Notes under the pieces: model-generated
What the model was told of the DNA's origin: nothing
What the model saw: the letters and a program-made list of their open reading frames with translations, nothing else
Databases searched by the model: none
Shown here: positions 44,254 to 57,400 of the stretch, in pieces
Layout of the letters: every line of letters begins with the position of its first letter
Numbering within the stretch: the first letter of the stretch is position 1
Made by a program: the position numbers and the translations under genes
DNA from: Pratylenchus scribneri
Taxonomy: Eukaryota > Nematoda > Chromadorea > Rhabditida > Pratylenchidae
Assembly: GCA_030063045.1 (NCBI GenBank)
Contig: JAQSEB010000187.1
Location: 496,001-560,000 of the forward strand
Length of the DNA: 64,000 bases
Direction: 5' to 3'

Positions 44254-47200
44254 AGAAGTTGATACGAAAACAAAGAAAGGATGAAAGAATTAAAGGAGGA
44301 GATAAACAAATATAATTATGTTGTCTAAATAATTCAAATTATTCAACTTTTTCGGTAATAAATAATACTAAATTTTCTCTTGTCTCATCAATTACTACTG
44401 CATTTTTGCAAATATTTGCAAAGTCAAAATGACTTTTTCTTGGCAATGATTTGAAAGAATTTTCATTTTTTTTTATAAAAAAGTTAAAGAAAATTTGTGA
44501 TAGTTCGTTTCACCGTAAAATATCCTTTTATTTTTTACTTTATACAGGGTTTTAAATCTAAAAGCAAATGCTGATTTCAGTTTTAAATTTTGCAAACCAA
44601 AACCCTTAAAACATGAGTTTGTGTTTTGAAATATGTCGGAAATTGGAGAACTTGGCCTATGCCAAACATCCACATCTTTGAGTTATTTTTCATTCCCCTT
44701 TGGAGACATAGAGTAAATTTATATTTGAGAATTGGTGGAAGAAGGATTGGGTGTGCGAAATGGAATGGAGCCAACCAACAAATCCCCCTTTCGAACAGAC
44801 CGAAAGCCGAATACGGGTGCAAATATTGCGCTCTTCCCTCCATATTTTTCCTCTTTTGGCCAGACCAATTTTTACTTCATTTTCCATCCTCATTCCTTCA
44901 CAAATTCCCCTGTATTTTGTGCGATTGGAGCTCAAAAAGCGAGAATTGAGAGGAGGAGAACATGGCCCAATTATAAAAAGGAGGAGTTGCTGGGCCATAA
45001 ATTTCCACATATTAAAAATATACATGATTTTAAGGTTTACCCTCCAAATGAATAGGAGGTGAACCATTTTTGCTCATATAATTACAAATTATTTGTTGCC
45101 CTTTAAATCATTTGTTGCACTTTTCCACTTCAAAATGTGCCTTCCATTTATCGTTGGATGCAATCTTTATACAAATGGCTCCCTTCAACGTGTTGGCATT
45201 TGCCTTCCAAAATAATAGTAGGGCACTATACATGAAGGATTGAAGGGGCAGCCCTTGGGGAGAAGCAAGCATCCCTTTGGGGGGATCAATCAGATAAGCC
45301 CGATGGAAGAGGAGGGCACATGCAAATCGGTGGCAAGAAGTCATCGTTGTTCCCGAGTCCCGACGGGATGCCCCAAAAGATGCAGGCGATTGCAGGGGAT
45401 TGTTGAAAGGAACCGAGGGCATTTTACGATCGAATGGAGGGGGTGGGTGGACAATTTTGGATGGGAAGAAGACGACAACTTTTGAGAAAGGCAGGGTCAA
45501 TCCTTTTAGTGGATGGAGCGGCAAAAACAATTCGCAGGCTAAGCGAGAACACTCAAAATCCCCTTCCCCAATTTTTGGTACATCTCCACAAATCGCCCAT
45601 GATGGCCGTTTATAAAAAAATCACCTCCTAAACCTCCTTCATTAGAAGCAGCAAATCTTGATCGTTTGAAAATGTTTTATGTGCCCCCTAATTTTCTGCT
45701 CATTTTTTTTCCATCAAAATCATCGCTCCACCCCTCCCAAATTGACGCAAAATTGCAATTGTTGTAGTTGCCCACTTTATATACATCAAAAAAATTATTC
45801 CTCCGATCCTTTTAAAATTGCACGGTCAACGATTCTGGAGCATATTTTTGTTGCAGAAAACATTGCTGCCTTCTGAATTTTGTCACCATTGATTATGTGG
45901 CATATTTAAAAGTTGATGTCACTTTGAGGCATATTTTCTCCAATTCCTTGACGTTTATTTTATCCAATCAATTTAATCTTTTGGTACAAAACCCTCTATG
46001 CCTTTTTTGAAAATAAAAATTCAAGAAATCAAATATTGCTCAATTCCAATATAAATTTTCCACCATTCACCACCCACTTATATTTCCTTTTGTTGCCTTT
46101 TGTTCCCTCAATTTTCCTTCGGCATTTCATCACAGAATGCGGCAATTTTCCTTTGGATTGCTCCACTCAAAAAAGAAAATCTAAACAATGGAAAAAAAGA
46201 GGAGGCGCAAATTGAACAAAGTGGCACGGTGGCTGGATGGCCGCTGGACATCAAATTAATGCCCCCTTCATCTTTTTGCCTTTGCGCACAATTTTTCTTT
46301 GGATTGAGGCAGAATGGCAAGGATTTTGGTTGGGGCAGCGGCATTTGACCTTTGTGTGTGCCCCTTTCGGCCCTTTGTGCAAATATTATTCTTCCATTCT
46401 TCATCCAAACAAGGTGGCGGTGGGGCGGCCTCCGCCACCCAATTACCTTTGCCCCTTGCCCAAAACAACACAATTCCCCAATCCCCACCCCAAATCCAAC
46501 AAAAATGTTGTCTCTTGCTTCACTTCAATCCACTTCATCCCCTCCCAATTTGTGGTGCATAAATCGCGCATTGAAAGGGGGCAAAATGCGAGGGGAATTG
46601 GCGGGTGCAATTTTGAGGATATGGGATGGCCCCTTTGGGGTTGAGGAGAAGTGCTTCTTCCAATTCGCACATCAAAATATATTTATTCATTCTCTGGCGA
46701 TGGCCTCCACACAATTCCCTCCTTCCAATCTTAATTGGATCATCCGGGGCATTGGATCCCCCAATCTCTTGGATTGGGCCCAAAGGGCGCTGCCGCGCAA
46801 ATTGGTGGATTGAAAGAAGGGCGCGCCAAATGTGAAAATCAGAGGAAGTCGCCAACATTGGCCCAGATTCGTGTATGTAACAACTTCTTTTTATTACACG
46901 CTTTTTACTTTTTCCAATTGGCTAATTCACTGCTTCAATTTTTCCCATTTTTATGTCAGAAAAAATTTGGGCAAAATCAGTTTATTCGGTGGATTTCTTT
47001 GATCTTCATTTAGGCTTTTGCCATTTGAATATATGTCTTTAAATTGTTAAATTTTCTCCAATGAAAACATCTATTCCTCCCAAATATGTGCCGTCAATTT
47101 GTTGACTTTTTATTTCCTTTTCCCTTTTACACTTTCACTTTTTAATGGCGCAACAAAAATGCAGCGAATTTTCCTTCTAAAATGACCAAAAATTGAGGCA

Positions 47201-49639
47201 CCCAAATTCGCACAATCCCAACAATTTTTGGAGTCAGCCGGTTTCACGCCAAAAAAATAGTCGCCGTCCACCCATTCTCAGAAATTTTCGCCCGTGCCCG
47301 CAAAGTCCACTCCCCCATTTTAGCCCACATTTCTCTTGCGGCTGCGAAGTTGCTGCCAATTTGTTGCCCCCGCTCATTTCCCATTTTCCCCTACGGCGAT
47401 TTCAGCCAATTCTTCCATCCCTTCTCCCTTTTCTAGCAGCATAAAACTTTCTCCTTTTTTAGGTGACCGGCATCGAATAAACACAAATTTGATTGTAAAC
47501 ATTGTCCTCAAATTAATGAAAAATATAATCCTAAAATCCGCCAAAATTGGTTCAGGCCCAATCCAATTGCCAAATCCTCTCCCTTTTTATCCCCTCTTAA
47601 TCCACAATTTTATATTTTTTTCGCTCTTTGTTTTTCCCTTGATTATACCCTTGGCTTTCCTTATTTGCCCTTATGATGAGCGGTTGATTTGGTCAAAATT
47701 GAAGGAGAGCCACTAAAACATATATTGCCCACTTCAGCAAGTTCAGATTCATTCAAGGGAGTGGCGAGTGGTTGCTACTGCTACCTTTCCCCCTCAATTT
47801 CCAAAATTGTTGATGGGCACACCTTCCCATTATTTCCCTCTCATTATGCCCCAAACATAATTGTTGAACCTGTTCAAAAAGTTCGCCCGAATTGAGTGGA
47901 CATTGTTGGACTGCTGGTCCTTCATGAAGAGGGGGCACAACTTTTGGGTGAAAAATGAATGCAAATTGATGGGTTGTGACCTTCCATTGACCATTTTTGC
48001 AAGTGTTTTGTCCAGCCAACTTATCGTTAAATACAGGATTTGACTTGAGTGAATGTACACATTGACCAAAAGGGACAACATTTTCAAAAAAGTGGGGTCA
48101 ATCCGTTCATATGAGTGGGCCAACCTTCATCAACGATAACCAAATATTAAATTGCTAATTCAATGTATAATTAATTAAAAATTTATGAATACACCTTCCA
48201 AATTCTCCATTTAATTTGTTTCTTCAAGAATGGATGGAGTGGCACCGAACTTCTCCTCTTCTTCACTTCAATCATCATCGTTCATCATCAACATCCTCAT
48301 CAATTCATCATCCATTGTCCTCACTTCCCACTTAAATATTCTGCGCAATTTCAGCCCCCTTCATTCAGTTCACGCATTACATAAAAAAGGACATCACATA
48401 ACAATGGGCCCACTTCTCGCCTCCCTACCATCCATTCTCGACCAAATAGGGACACTCCTCCAAATCATATTCATTCCCGCCTCTTCCAATTGCCAAAAGT
48501 CCCCCTCCCTTCAATTGTTTTACGGCAAAATCACCAATTGTCTTTTCCTCATCACCAAAATCCAGTCCATCCATCCAATTTTGGGTCCGGTCCATCCTTC
48601 CAACATCATTCAGTGTCCAGCACTAGTCCAATCTGCACTGGATGGAACCCTTCCTTCCAATTCGACATTAATCCACCTTCATTCCTTTCCCTCATTCTTA
48701 AAATCCTTTTATTGCGCACCCCCGATCGTCGGTCCCCTTCCCCTCCATCTTGATGATGTTGCCCCGAGGGAATTGTTTGTTTGCTTCTTCTACTTCTTTT
48801 TGTCGCTATTTGTTGTCAATCCTCGTCAAACAAGCTATATTCCCCGAAGGGGGCGGGGACATTTCCCCATTCACCACCACCAAAAATCCCATTCCAGGAA
48901 CAAATATGAACGACCGACCATAAATGAATATGAGCACTGGTTGGGGTTGGCTTTATGTGTTTGTTTTTTGCAGCATCTCAATTAAATCAGTCCTACACAC
49001 ACAAATTCATTTTTGGGGATTTGCCAATTTTATTAAATAAAAATCTTTTCATCCCCTTCTTTAGCTATATATTTAATTATTTTATGGCCATACATGGCCA
49101 ATTTTTCAACAAAAATTATGCATTCTATTGCCCAATTCTATTCCATCATCATTGTGCAATGTACATTGTAATGGATCCGGTTCCGCGGCATCATTCTCCC
49201 CTTCCCAAATTCCCCTTTCAAAAATGCCTCCTCCATTACGTCCCCAAAAAGTCAATTTTCTTTGCCACATAATTGCTTTTCTTTGCGCACACAATCCCCA
49301 TTCCATTCCATTCCATTCATCCGCCTCCAATAACAACTCCATAAATGGACTCCCATTTCCTCCTCTCAATTTTTTGGTCCCAAAATTAGGCTCATCAGTA
49401 GCAGAAGAGGCCAATCAGCCGGTCGACCCCTTCAAAAGTGATCCTTTCCTTGATTGGTCTGGCCAAATTCAAACATTTATTTGGCCAATTGGGGGGAAGA
49501 CATGGATGGAATCATTTTTGATGCTGGTTGGCGACTGCGAATGAGTGCCTCTTTCCCTTTTCATTCATTTATCCACCCATACCCAAAGCAGTTCCTCTTT
49601 TGCTGGATAATTTTTCAGCTAAAACAAGTGGAGTTAGGC
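44254..49639. other. Gene-poor 5.4 kb
   Basis: The same pyrimidine-rich, CCATTTTCC/GGCCAATT-laden composition as 421-5952. Frames up to 251 codons occur on the plus strand (48230-48985), but they are low complexity, lack splice support and match nothing I know. This may be upstream regulatory or leader sequence of the semaphorin gene. Confidence 0.55.
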
Positions 49640-50515
49640 GAAACAAAAATCAAAACTTTATGGAATGAAAATCAGAACAAAACAAAAACATTTACCGGAA
49701 AGAAAATCAGAACAAAACAAAAACATTTACCGGAAAGAAAATCAGAACAAAACAAAAACATTTTCCGGAATGAAAATCAGAACAACAACAAAACATTGAA
49801 AATCAGAACAACAACAAAACATTGAAAATCAGAACAACAAAAAAACATTGAAAATCAGAAAAACAACAAAACATTGAAAATCAACAACAACAAAACATTG
49901 AAAATCAGAACAACAACAAAACATTTTCCAGAATGAAAATCAAAACAACAATAAAACATTGAAAATCAGAACAACAACAAAACATTGAAAATCAGAACAA
50001 CAACAAAACATTGAAAATCAGAACAACAACAAAACATTGAAAATCAGAACAACAACAAAACATTGAAAATCAGAACAACAACAAAACATTTAAAATCAGA
50101 ACAACAACAAAACATTGAAAATCAGAACAACAACAAAACATTGAAAATCAGAACAACAACAAAACATTGAAAATCAGAACAACAACAAAATATTGAAAAT
50201 CAGAACAACAACAAAACATTGAAAATCAGAACAACAACAAAACATTGAAAATCAGAACAACAACAAAACATTGAAAATCAGAACAACAACAAAACATTGA
50301 AAATCAGAACAACAACAAAACATTGAAAATCAGAACAAAACAAAAACATTTTCCGGAATGAAAATCAGAACAAAACAAAAACATTTTACGGAATGAAAAT
50401 CAGAACAAAACAAAAACATTTTCCGGAATGAAAATCAGAACAAAACAAAAACATTTTCCGGAATGAAAATCAGGACAAAACAAAAACATTTTCCGGAAAG
50501 GAAATCAAAATAAGT
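49640..50515. repeat. Satellite array 1, 26-bp and 35-bp units
   Basis: The core is about 20 copies of a 26-bp unit starting AAAATCAGAACAACAAC and ending AAAACATTG. Both edges consist of a longer 35-bp relative (AAAATCAGAACAAAACAAAA, then ACATTTTCCGGAATG), three at the left and about five at the right. The 26-mer looks like a shortened derivative that expanded inside an older 35-mer array. It lies upstream of the semaphorin gene. Confidence 0.95.
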
Positions 50516-51463
50516 ATATAATCTTTATTCTTTCAATTCATAATCCAACTTTTCCAAAAACAATTCCTCCAAACTTTTGTTGAATTATTTTTCCAAACCT
50601 AATAGATTAGGACTTCATCCAGATTTGATTAAAATTAATATTGAACAAAAAAAATACACGATACAGTAATGGTCCCTTTTGGAATGGTCGATTTTCTTTC
50701 CCTCTATTCTGCTAAATTTAGTGCCCATTGATGCCAGAGGGCACATCTATCATCACACAGTAATATGCAACTATTCTTCATTTTTTTTCCTTTCTACCAT
50801 TTCCCCCTTAAAATGCCACAATGATCTCCACCAATATTTTGGCAACAATTTCATTTGCAGATTATTTATTCCTCATCAACCCAATTCCCCCCTTATTATC
50901 ATATATTTTTAAGGGTTCTATTGGTCTTTCATAATCCTCTGAATGCCCCAATTTTGCCCAACATTTTTTTTGTTGATCCTCGGCCTAAAATAATCGCCAA
51001 GAAAGGGGATTTCGTGAAAGCAAATGGCGCAAAAATGAGGGCGAAAAAAATTTGGTGAGCCCGAAATATGAAGGGAAGACGATGAGGGACGAATTTGGGG
51101 AAAATGGGGAGGAGGAGGATTTGCCCAGCTGCCCCTTCGCATTTTGACTCCGTAGAAGGTGCGAATGGAAGAAGATGGAAGGGAAGGATCATCGGCCTCT
51201 TCGTGCCTCATTTTGCGCGCCTCCACATTTGGCCTTGTCCAGTAGAAGAAGAAGAAAGTCCATTCCTCAATCAACCACCTTTTAACCTTCCCCAATTTTT
51301 TCACAACAATTTGGTTGCCAATTTCATGAACGGCCAAATTCAATTCCCTCAAAGTTACTAAAAATTCATTTTTTTATTTCAGATTTCAAATGAATTTTTG
51401 CCAAATTATTTCCCTTCAAAACTCATCAACATTATGCATTGATCATCTTATTAATTAAATAGA
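50516..51463. other. Upstream region of the semaphorin gene
   Basis: AT- and pyrimidine-rich DNA with no recognisable frame. It runs to the signal-peptide exon and probably contains the promoter; no element is individually clear. Confidence 0.5.
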
Positions 51464-54400
51464 ATGATTCACATTTTCATCACATTCATTGGATTGCTCA
51501 ATTTTGTGCATTTCACATCGGCAGAACCAAAACAAATTAATTTGAGAGAGCCAAACAATCCTGATTTAGTCGAAGGTGAATTTTGAGAATATGGAATGGG
51601 CATGCGGATTGGCCACCCTCAAATTAGAAAGAATAATAGCCAATTTGACCAACATTTGGACCATATCTCAAAGCCTGAATCCCATATTCATTTTTTGCCA
51701 AATTGGCCCCATCACAATTCTCAATTAGCCACTTGCTTCCATCAAATTCCCATAATCATAATAATGAAGGGGAAAGTGAATCGATCCTCATGGATTCATT
51801 TCCAGCCCAATTTTACGGAGGAATTAGATCCCAAAATTGTGGGTGGCGAGGAAATCCACCCCCAATAAAATGATCCTTTCCTTCATTCATTTTGGATGCA
51901 ATTTTCTGGCCGGTTGGTTCCAGTTAACCCCCAAAAATGTGCTGAATCCCCTTTCCTCTCTTCCCTCATAATTTTATGGCCAATTATGGCGATGCCCAAC
52001 CAATAATAAAAGGGGAAATTGGCTAGGCCAAATTGCAATTCTATGGCTAGATTAACAATGAGATGATGGCAACCAAATTTCGATTAAATTGACCCATTGT
52101 CCACTCACTAGTAGATTCATGATTCACAAAATTGAAAGAGGGCAAATTGTTGGGCAAAGTGGCAATTAATTAATTTTGAATAAGTCCACCAGTCATCAGC
52201 CCATTCTCTCCTTTTCCCCCTCGAAAATGACGGGTCAAGGTTGAATCCCTCCTTCGCATTTCCCCTGCCGACGGTGAATTTAAGCCCAAAAGAAAATGGA
52301 AATGAATCGAAGAAATTCCCAGCGGGTAGCTTTTGACCAAAAGTGTCACGCCTTCAAACAAACCATCGGTCCTCATCAGGATCATTTGGTTTGGTGGAGT
52401 TAATATTCCTTTTAAGGCGGCAATATTTTCCCTTATTATTAGGATTTTTGGATGGAGGCATAAAAGGGAGAGAATGAGGTGAATTTGGATGAATGTATTG
52501 AATGGAAAATGGAGGATATGGCAATTTGAAATGGTATAGATGGAAGGAAGCTTTTAATTAAGGCAGAATTAAATGGCTTTGGAATATATGCCGATGCCAT
52601 AAATGGGGACTATACCCCAAAAATGTTATCTCAATTAATTCTGATTTCCCAAAACATTCACAGCCATTGCCCAAGGCCTCATTCAACGTTATTCTGGAGA
52701 TGGCGCAAATTCCTCGACGACCGATCAACAATTTGGAGAACATCCAAATCATCATTTTCGATTGTTGGAATTGGACGGTGATCATTTGTTGATTGGAGCT
52801 GCGTCAGTTTATTGTCCCATTTTAAATGAATTTTCCTTCTTATTTTACAGTGATTCCGTCCATAATGTGTCCATTTCCACATTCCAATCTGTCAACATTT
52901 TCCATTGGGCCCCAGGGCCAGAGGAACGTGGCGAATGCCAAATGAAATCCATGGATGAGGCAAGCATTTTATTTTTGGACCATTTTCCCCACTTTGTTAC
53001 TTTATTTTGGGCCATTTTTCATATGGATATGTGGAAAAGGAATACAGTGAGATATGACGGGCCAATTATGGCTTTAAGGGTCCAATTGAAGAAATAAGCT
53101 AATAATGATAAATCCTTCTAGACTAAAATAGGAATAAAAAGAAATATAATTAAGAAAAGTAAACAGAGCCAATTTTTAATTACATAAAAATGGATTAAAA
53201 TATCGAAAGTCTTGACCACTCCACTTTTTTTGCAGAGTCTATGCCGAAATTTTGTGCGCGTTTTGGGTCGACTTGGCCAAGGCCGCCTGCTCGTTTGTGG
53301 GACAAATGCACTGAGGCCAGCTTGTCGAATTCTGTCACCCCAATGGGAAACCGTTACTGAATTGCCCGGAACGGGATTGGCCCCTTCGGATCCGGCACAA
53401 AACAGCAGCCATTTGTTGACAATGCCAGGCGATATGCTCTATTCCGCAACAGTGGCCGATTTGGCCGGAACCGATCCATTGCTGTTTCGCCGTAACGTTT
53501 CGGACCCTTGGGATCGTGGATTGCGCACCCAACGGGGCAATGCCCTTCAGTTGGACCGATCCCAATTTGTTGGCACTCTGCAAAATGAGGAGGCAAGTCC
53601 CGGGTAGGAGAGAATTGAGTTTCGCCATTGAGCACATATTGGTTTTTGGCCCATAGCTCAACGAGGCTTTAGCCATTTTGGGAAGGCAATATGCCATTTA
53701 AAAGACCTAAAAGTCCTCTAAAAAGTGGCTATAAAATTATTATGAAATTCATCTTTGTAATTTACTTATTCGCCTTTGATTATAATGAACCAGAATTTTT
53801 GAGGAAAAGTCACTTATTTTACCAAATTTTATAAGTTTTCGACACATTAATAAAGCCACTTTTTAGAGGACATTTAGAGCTTTGAAATAGCCTCTCCCCT
53901 TCCTAAATTGGATACTTCCTTGTCGATCTATGGCCAAAAGAATGGCCCAGGTACTCAATCCTCGACACTCACTCAAACTTAATCGTCCAATTTCGGACAA
54001 AGCTCCCTAATTTTCTTTTAATTGGGTACTCCAATTTTGTGCCAACCAATTTATTCCACTTTCCCCACTTTGGTTTTGACCATTTTCTCCCAATTTTTCC
54101 CAAGGTCTTTCCTCTTTCCCTTTCAATTCCCACCAAACCATTTTGTCCCTCCTCATTCCCAATTTTGGTGGAGGCTGGCTCATCGTTAATCGCCGTCAGG
54201 GATAAACTAGATGGATGGATGGGGAAACAAAGCCAACTTGAAAATTGAAAGAAAAAGGGGAAAAGGAGGCTAAATGAATGGAAAATGGGGGAATGGGAAT
54301 TCGGTGAGGCGGAATTGGTAAATGGCGAAGAAATTGCTGCGCAATTTAGGGTGGATTGGAAGAATTTAAAGGAGGGAAAATTAGGGCAAAATATAGGAAT

Positions 54401-57400
54401 TAAATGTATAAATACTTAAAATCCCATTCCATTTTTTCAGTTTGTTTACCTTTTCTTCCGTGAAGACGCTGCGGAAGCCGATTTTCAACCGGCCACATTC
54501 TCGCGGGTCGCCCGCGTCTGCAAAAGTGATAGAGGCGGCCCCGGCAGGCATTATGGCCAAGAATGGACCAGTTTTGTGAAGGCCCGTTTGAATTGTTCAA
54601 TTGCGGCCGGCAATAGTGGCCGTCCATTCTATTTTGACCAACTCATTGCCATCTCTCCACCGGTCCATCAAGACCTTGTCTATGCCACTTTCGTTTCCGA
54701 ATTCGACTTTCTTCGCCATTCCGTTGTTTGCGCATTTCGCCTTGGCCAAATTGATGCCCTCTTTCGGTCAGGCCCATATTTGGGCATGGATTTGGCCGGG
54801 TCGGGTCGAAAATGGACTCCCAAAGCCCGAGATGATTTGACAGCCGGTTTGGGACAATGCAGGGCTGATTCGGAGCGAATGAGCGAGGATGAAGCATTGG
54901 CCAGAAGAAAATTCCCATTGATGGCCGATTCCGTACAAAATACATTGCCAAGAGGTGCAGCTGCCGGAATTCATCGAGGCAGTGATCATTATAGTCAGGT
55001 AAGAGAGAAAAAGATTAAACAATTGGCTAAAAAATCCATCGAAATTTGAATAATATTATTTATCTGGATTGTCGATTGAATTGGGCTATTATTTTGGTCA
55101 TAACCCGAGAAGGAAACAACCAATTTTGTAAGGCAATATTCTATTTGAAAGCCCTAAATCTCCTCTAAGAAGTGGCCTTTCTAATGTTTTAATAATTGTA
55201 AATAAATTGGAAGAAAATTGGAAAAGAAGCAATTTTTCCTCAAAAATTTGGGTTTCTTAAACTCAAAGATATGAAACTTTTTGAAAAGGGAATTCATAAA
55301 ATTGCAATAGCATATTTATAATAAAGGAAACTTTGGGCTTTCAAATGGTATATAGCCTTCCCAAATTGATTGTTGCCTCGCTGAGATATGGGTCAAAAAC
55401 TTATGCGGGTGTCTTAATTTCCGATATCCCCATCAGAATCAGAATTAAATTAAATTTCGCCCAATTTATGCCAAAAGTGATTCAAACAATACTTGTATGC
55501 CTCAAATCCATTCTATTTCTCTTATCATAGATAGCAGTATTACCCTCGGTCACCCACAATGCCGGCCAATCCGATGTGCTCTATGTGGCCACTGACCAAG
55601 GCAATGTGCTAAAATTGGTCAATGTTTGGCCGGTAAATGAAGAGGCAGCACAAAATTTAAGTGGAATTCCACACCAAAATGGAAAAATGTCTTCTTCAAT
55701 GGATGATCCCCTTGTGCCGGTTGCCACTTTCCAATTGGCCAATTCGCCCATTCGTCGCCTTCTAATTGCCTCCCAGCATCGGGCGTTGATTGTAGTCACG
55801 GATTCCACTGTTTTTCGGCTGCCTTTGCATTTTTGCGGATTCCATCAAAGTTGCACGGATTGTGTTGGGTCAAGGGACCCACATTGTGTTTGGCATGCCG
55901 GAAAGTGCAAAGGCAGGGAAGAGTAAGTGGCAAAAAGGGAAAGGAAGGTCAAAATATTAGTACCTAGACATTTATTTCGGCTAAAAGCTTGGCGAGGCAA
56001 TAGCCAATTTAGGAAGGCAATATGCCATTTGAAGGCCCTAAATATTCTCTAAAAAGTAGCTTTTCTAATTTTTTGATAATTATAAAACTAATTGTAAAAT
56101 AAGCGGTTTTCCTCAAAAATTCTTGTCTATCAAATTAAAAAATATTAGTTTTTTAAAGTTGAATTTAATAAAATTTAAATAAGAGGAATTGTAGAGAAAT
56201 TCAGACCTTTAAAATGATATATCGCTTTCCAAGATTGATTATTTTCTCACTGAGATATCTGCTAGAAACCGATGCAAATTTAATCGACAATATGACCTGT
56301 CACAATCAATCAATAATAGCTACAGGGAATGGAAATTTTACCTCCTTCCATTCCCAACAAAAGAGATACCGATACCGTATTCTCTTTTCTTCTCTTTGTC
56401 ATTTACCTATTTTGGCTATAGAAAAAATGTATTTTCGCTCAATAAGCATCAAGATGGAATGAGTTGAGATTATCACTGATTGAGAACCTATATCTCAATG
56501 AGGCAATAACCAATCATGGAAGGTAATATAACATTTGAAAGCCCCAAAATTCCTCTAAAAAGTGGCCATAAAATTATTATGAAATTTACCTTTTTAATTT
56601 TTGTTATTCATTCTTGAATATAATCGAGTTTTTGAGAAAAAATCGCTAATTTTACAAAATTTTACTAGTTTCTAAAACATTAAGAAAGCTATATTTTTGA
56701 GGACACTTCGAACTTTCAAATGGTAAATCGCCTTCCCGAATTGGTTGCTTCCTTGTTGAGATATGGCCAAAAGAACAGCAAAGTTACTGAAATGGCAGTA
56801 TTGAAATGTAGCATTTTTAAAAAGAATTCATTAAAAATGGCTCATTTATTTCATTTCTCCTTTTAAGCATCGATGAAAAAGATGTTGGAAAGAGGCAAAC
56901 AAATGGCGCCACTGCATTCCTGCAAGATGTTTTGGCCAAAAATGGCGGTGGCCAACAATTGTGTGTTGGAATGGATGAAGAAGAAAAACAAACTGGCAGA
57001 AAACATTGTTCGTTTTTTGTGATTATCAATATAAAATGAAATCTAATTTGTTGACATTTTTAAGCTACCGATGATTTGGTTGGTGCCCAAAGAACGTTAA
57101 AAATGAGGCCAAATTCTGGAAAACTAGGAGGAGGTTGCGAATGTGCCAACAAACAAAATGGACGAAAATGCGAATGCCATTCAAACAATGGGCAACAGCA
57201 ACAATTTTTGATGATGGAAGAGCCAAAAAGGAGGACAGGAACAGTGATGGGCACTTCGACGGAAGGGACTACAGGCAAAATTGGATGGGGCGACCAATTG
57301 AAAGGTAGGGAATATTATTCTGTTCTGATAGGCCCCAAGTGCAAATTTGCCGCCTTGTGTCAATGACTGAACCAATCTTGATGATTTTAGTATCAAATTG

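Noticed and set aside
48230..48985. 251-codon plus-strand frame
   Set aside because: The longest frame in the gap, but its sequence is low complexity (S, I, L, H, P), lacks introns and resembles no protein I know.
49454..50515. Frames through satellite array 1 and the similar ones in array 2
   Set aside because: The apparent peptides (repeats of NQNNNK and similar) are translations of the satellite unit.
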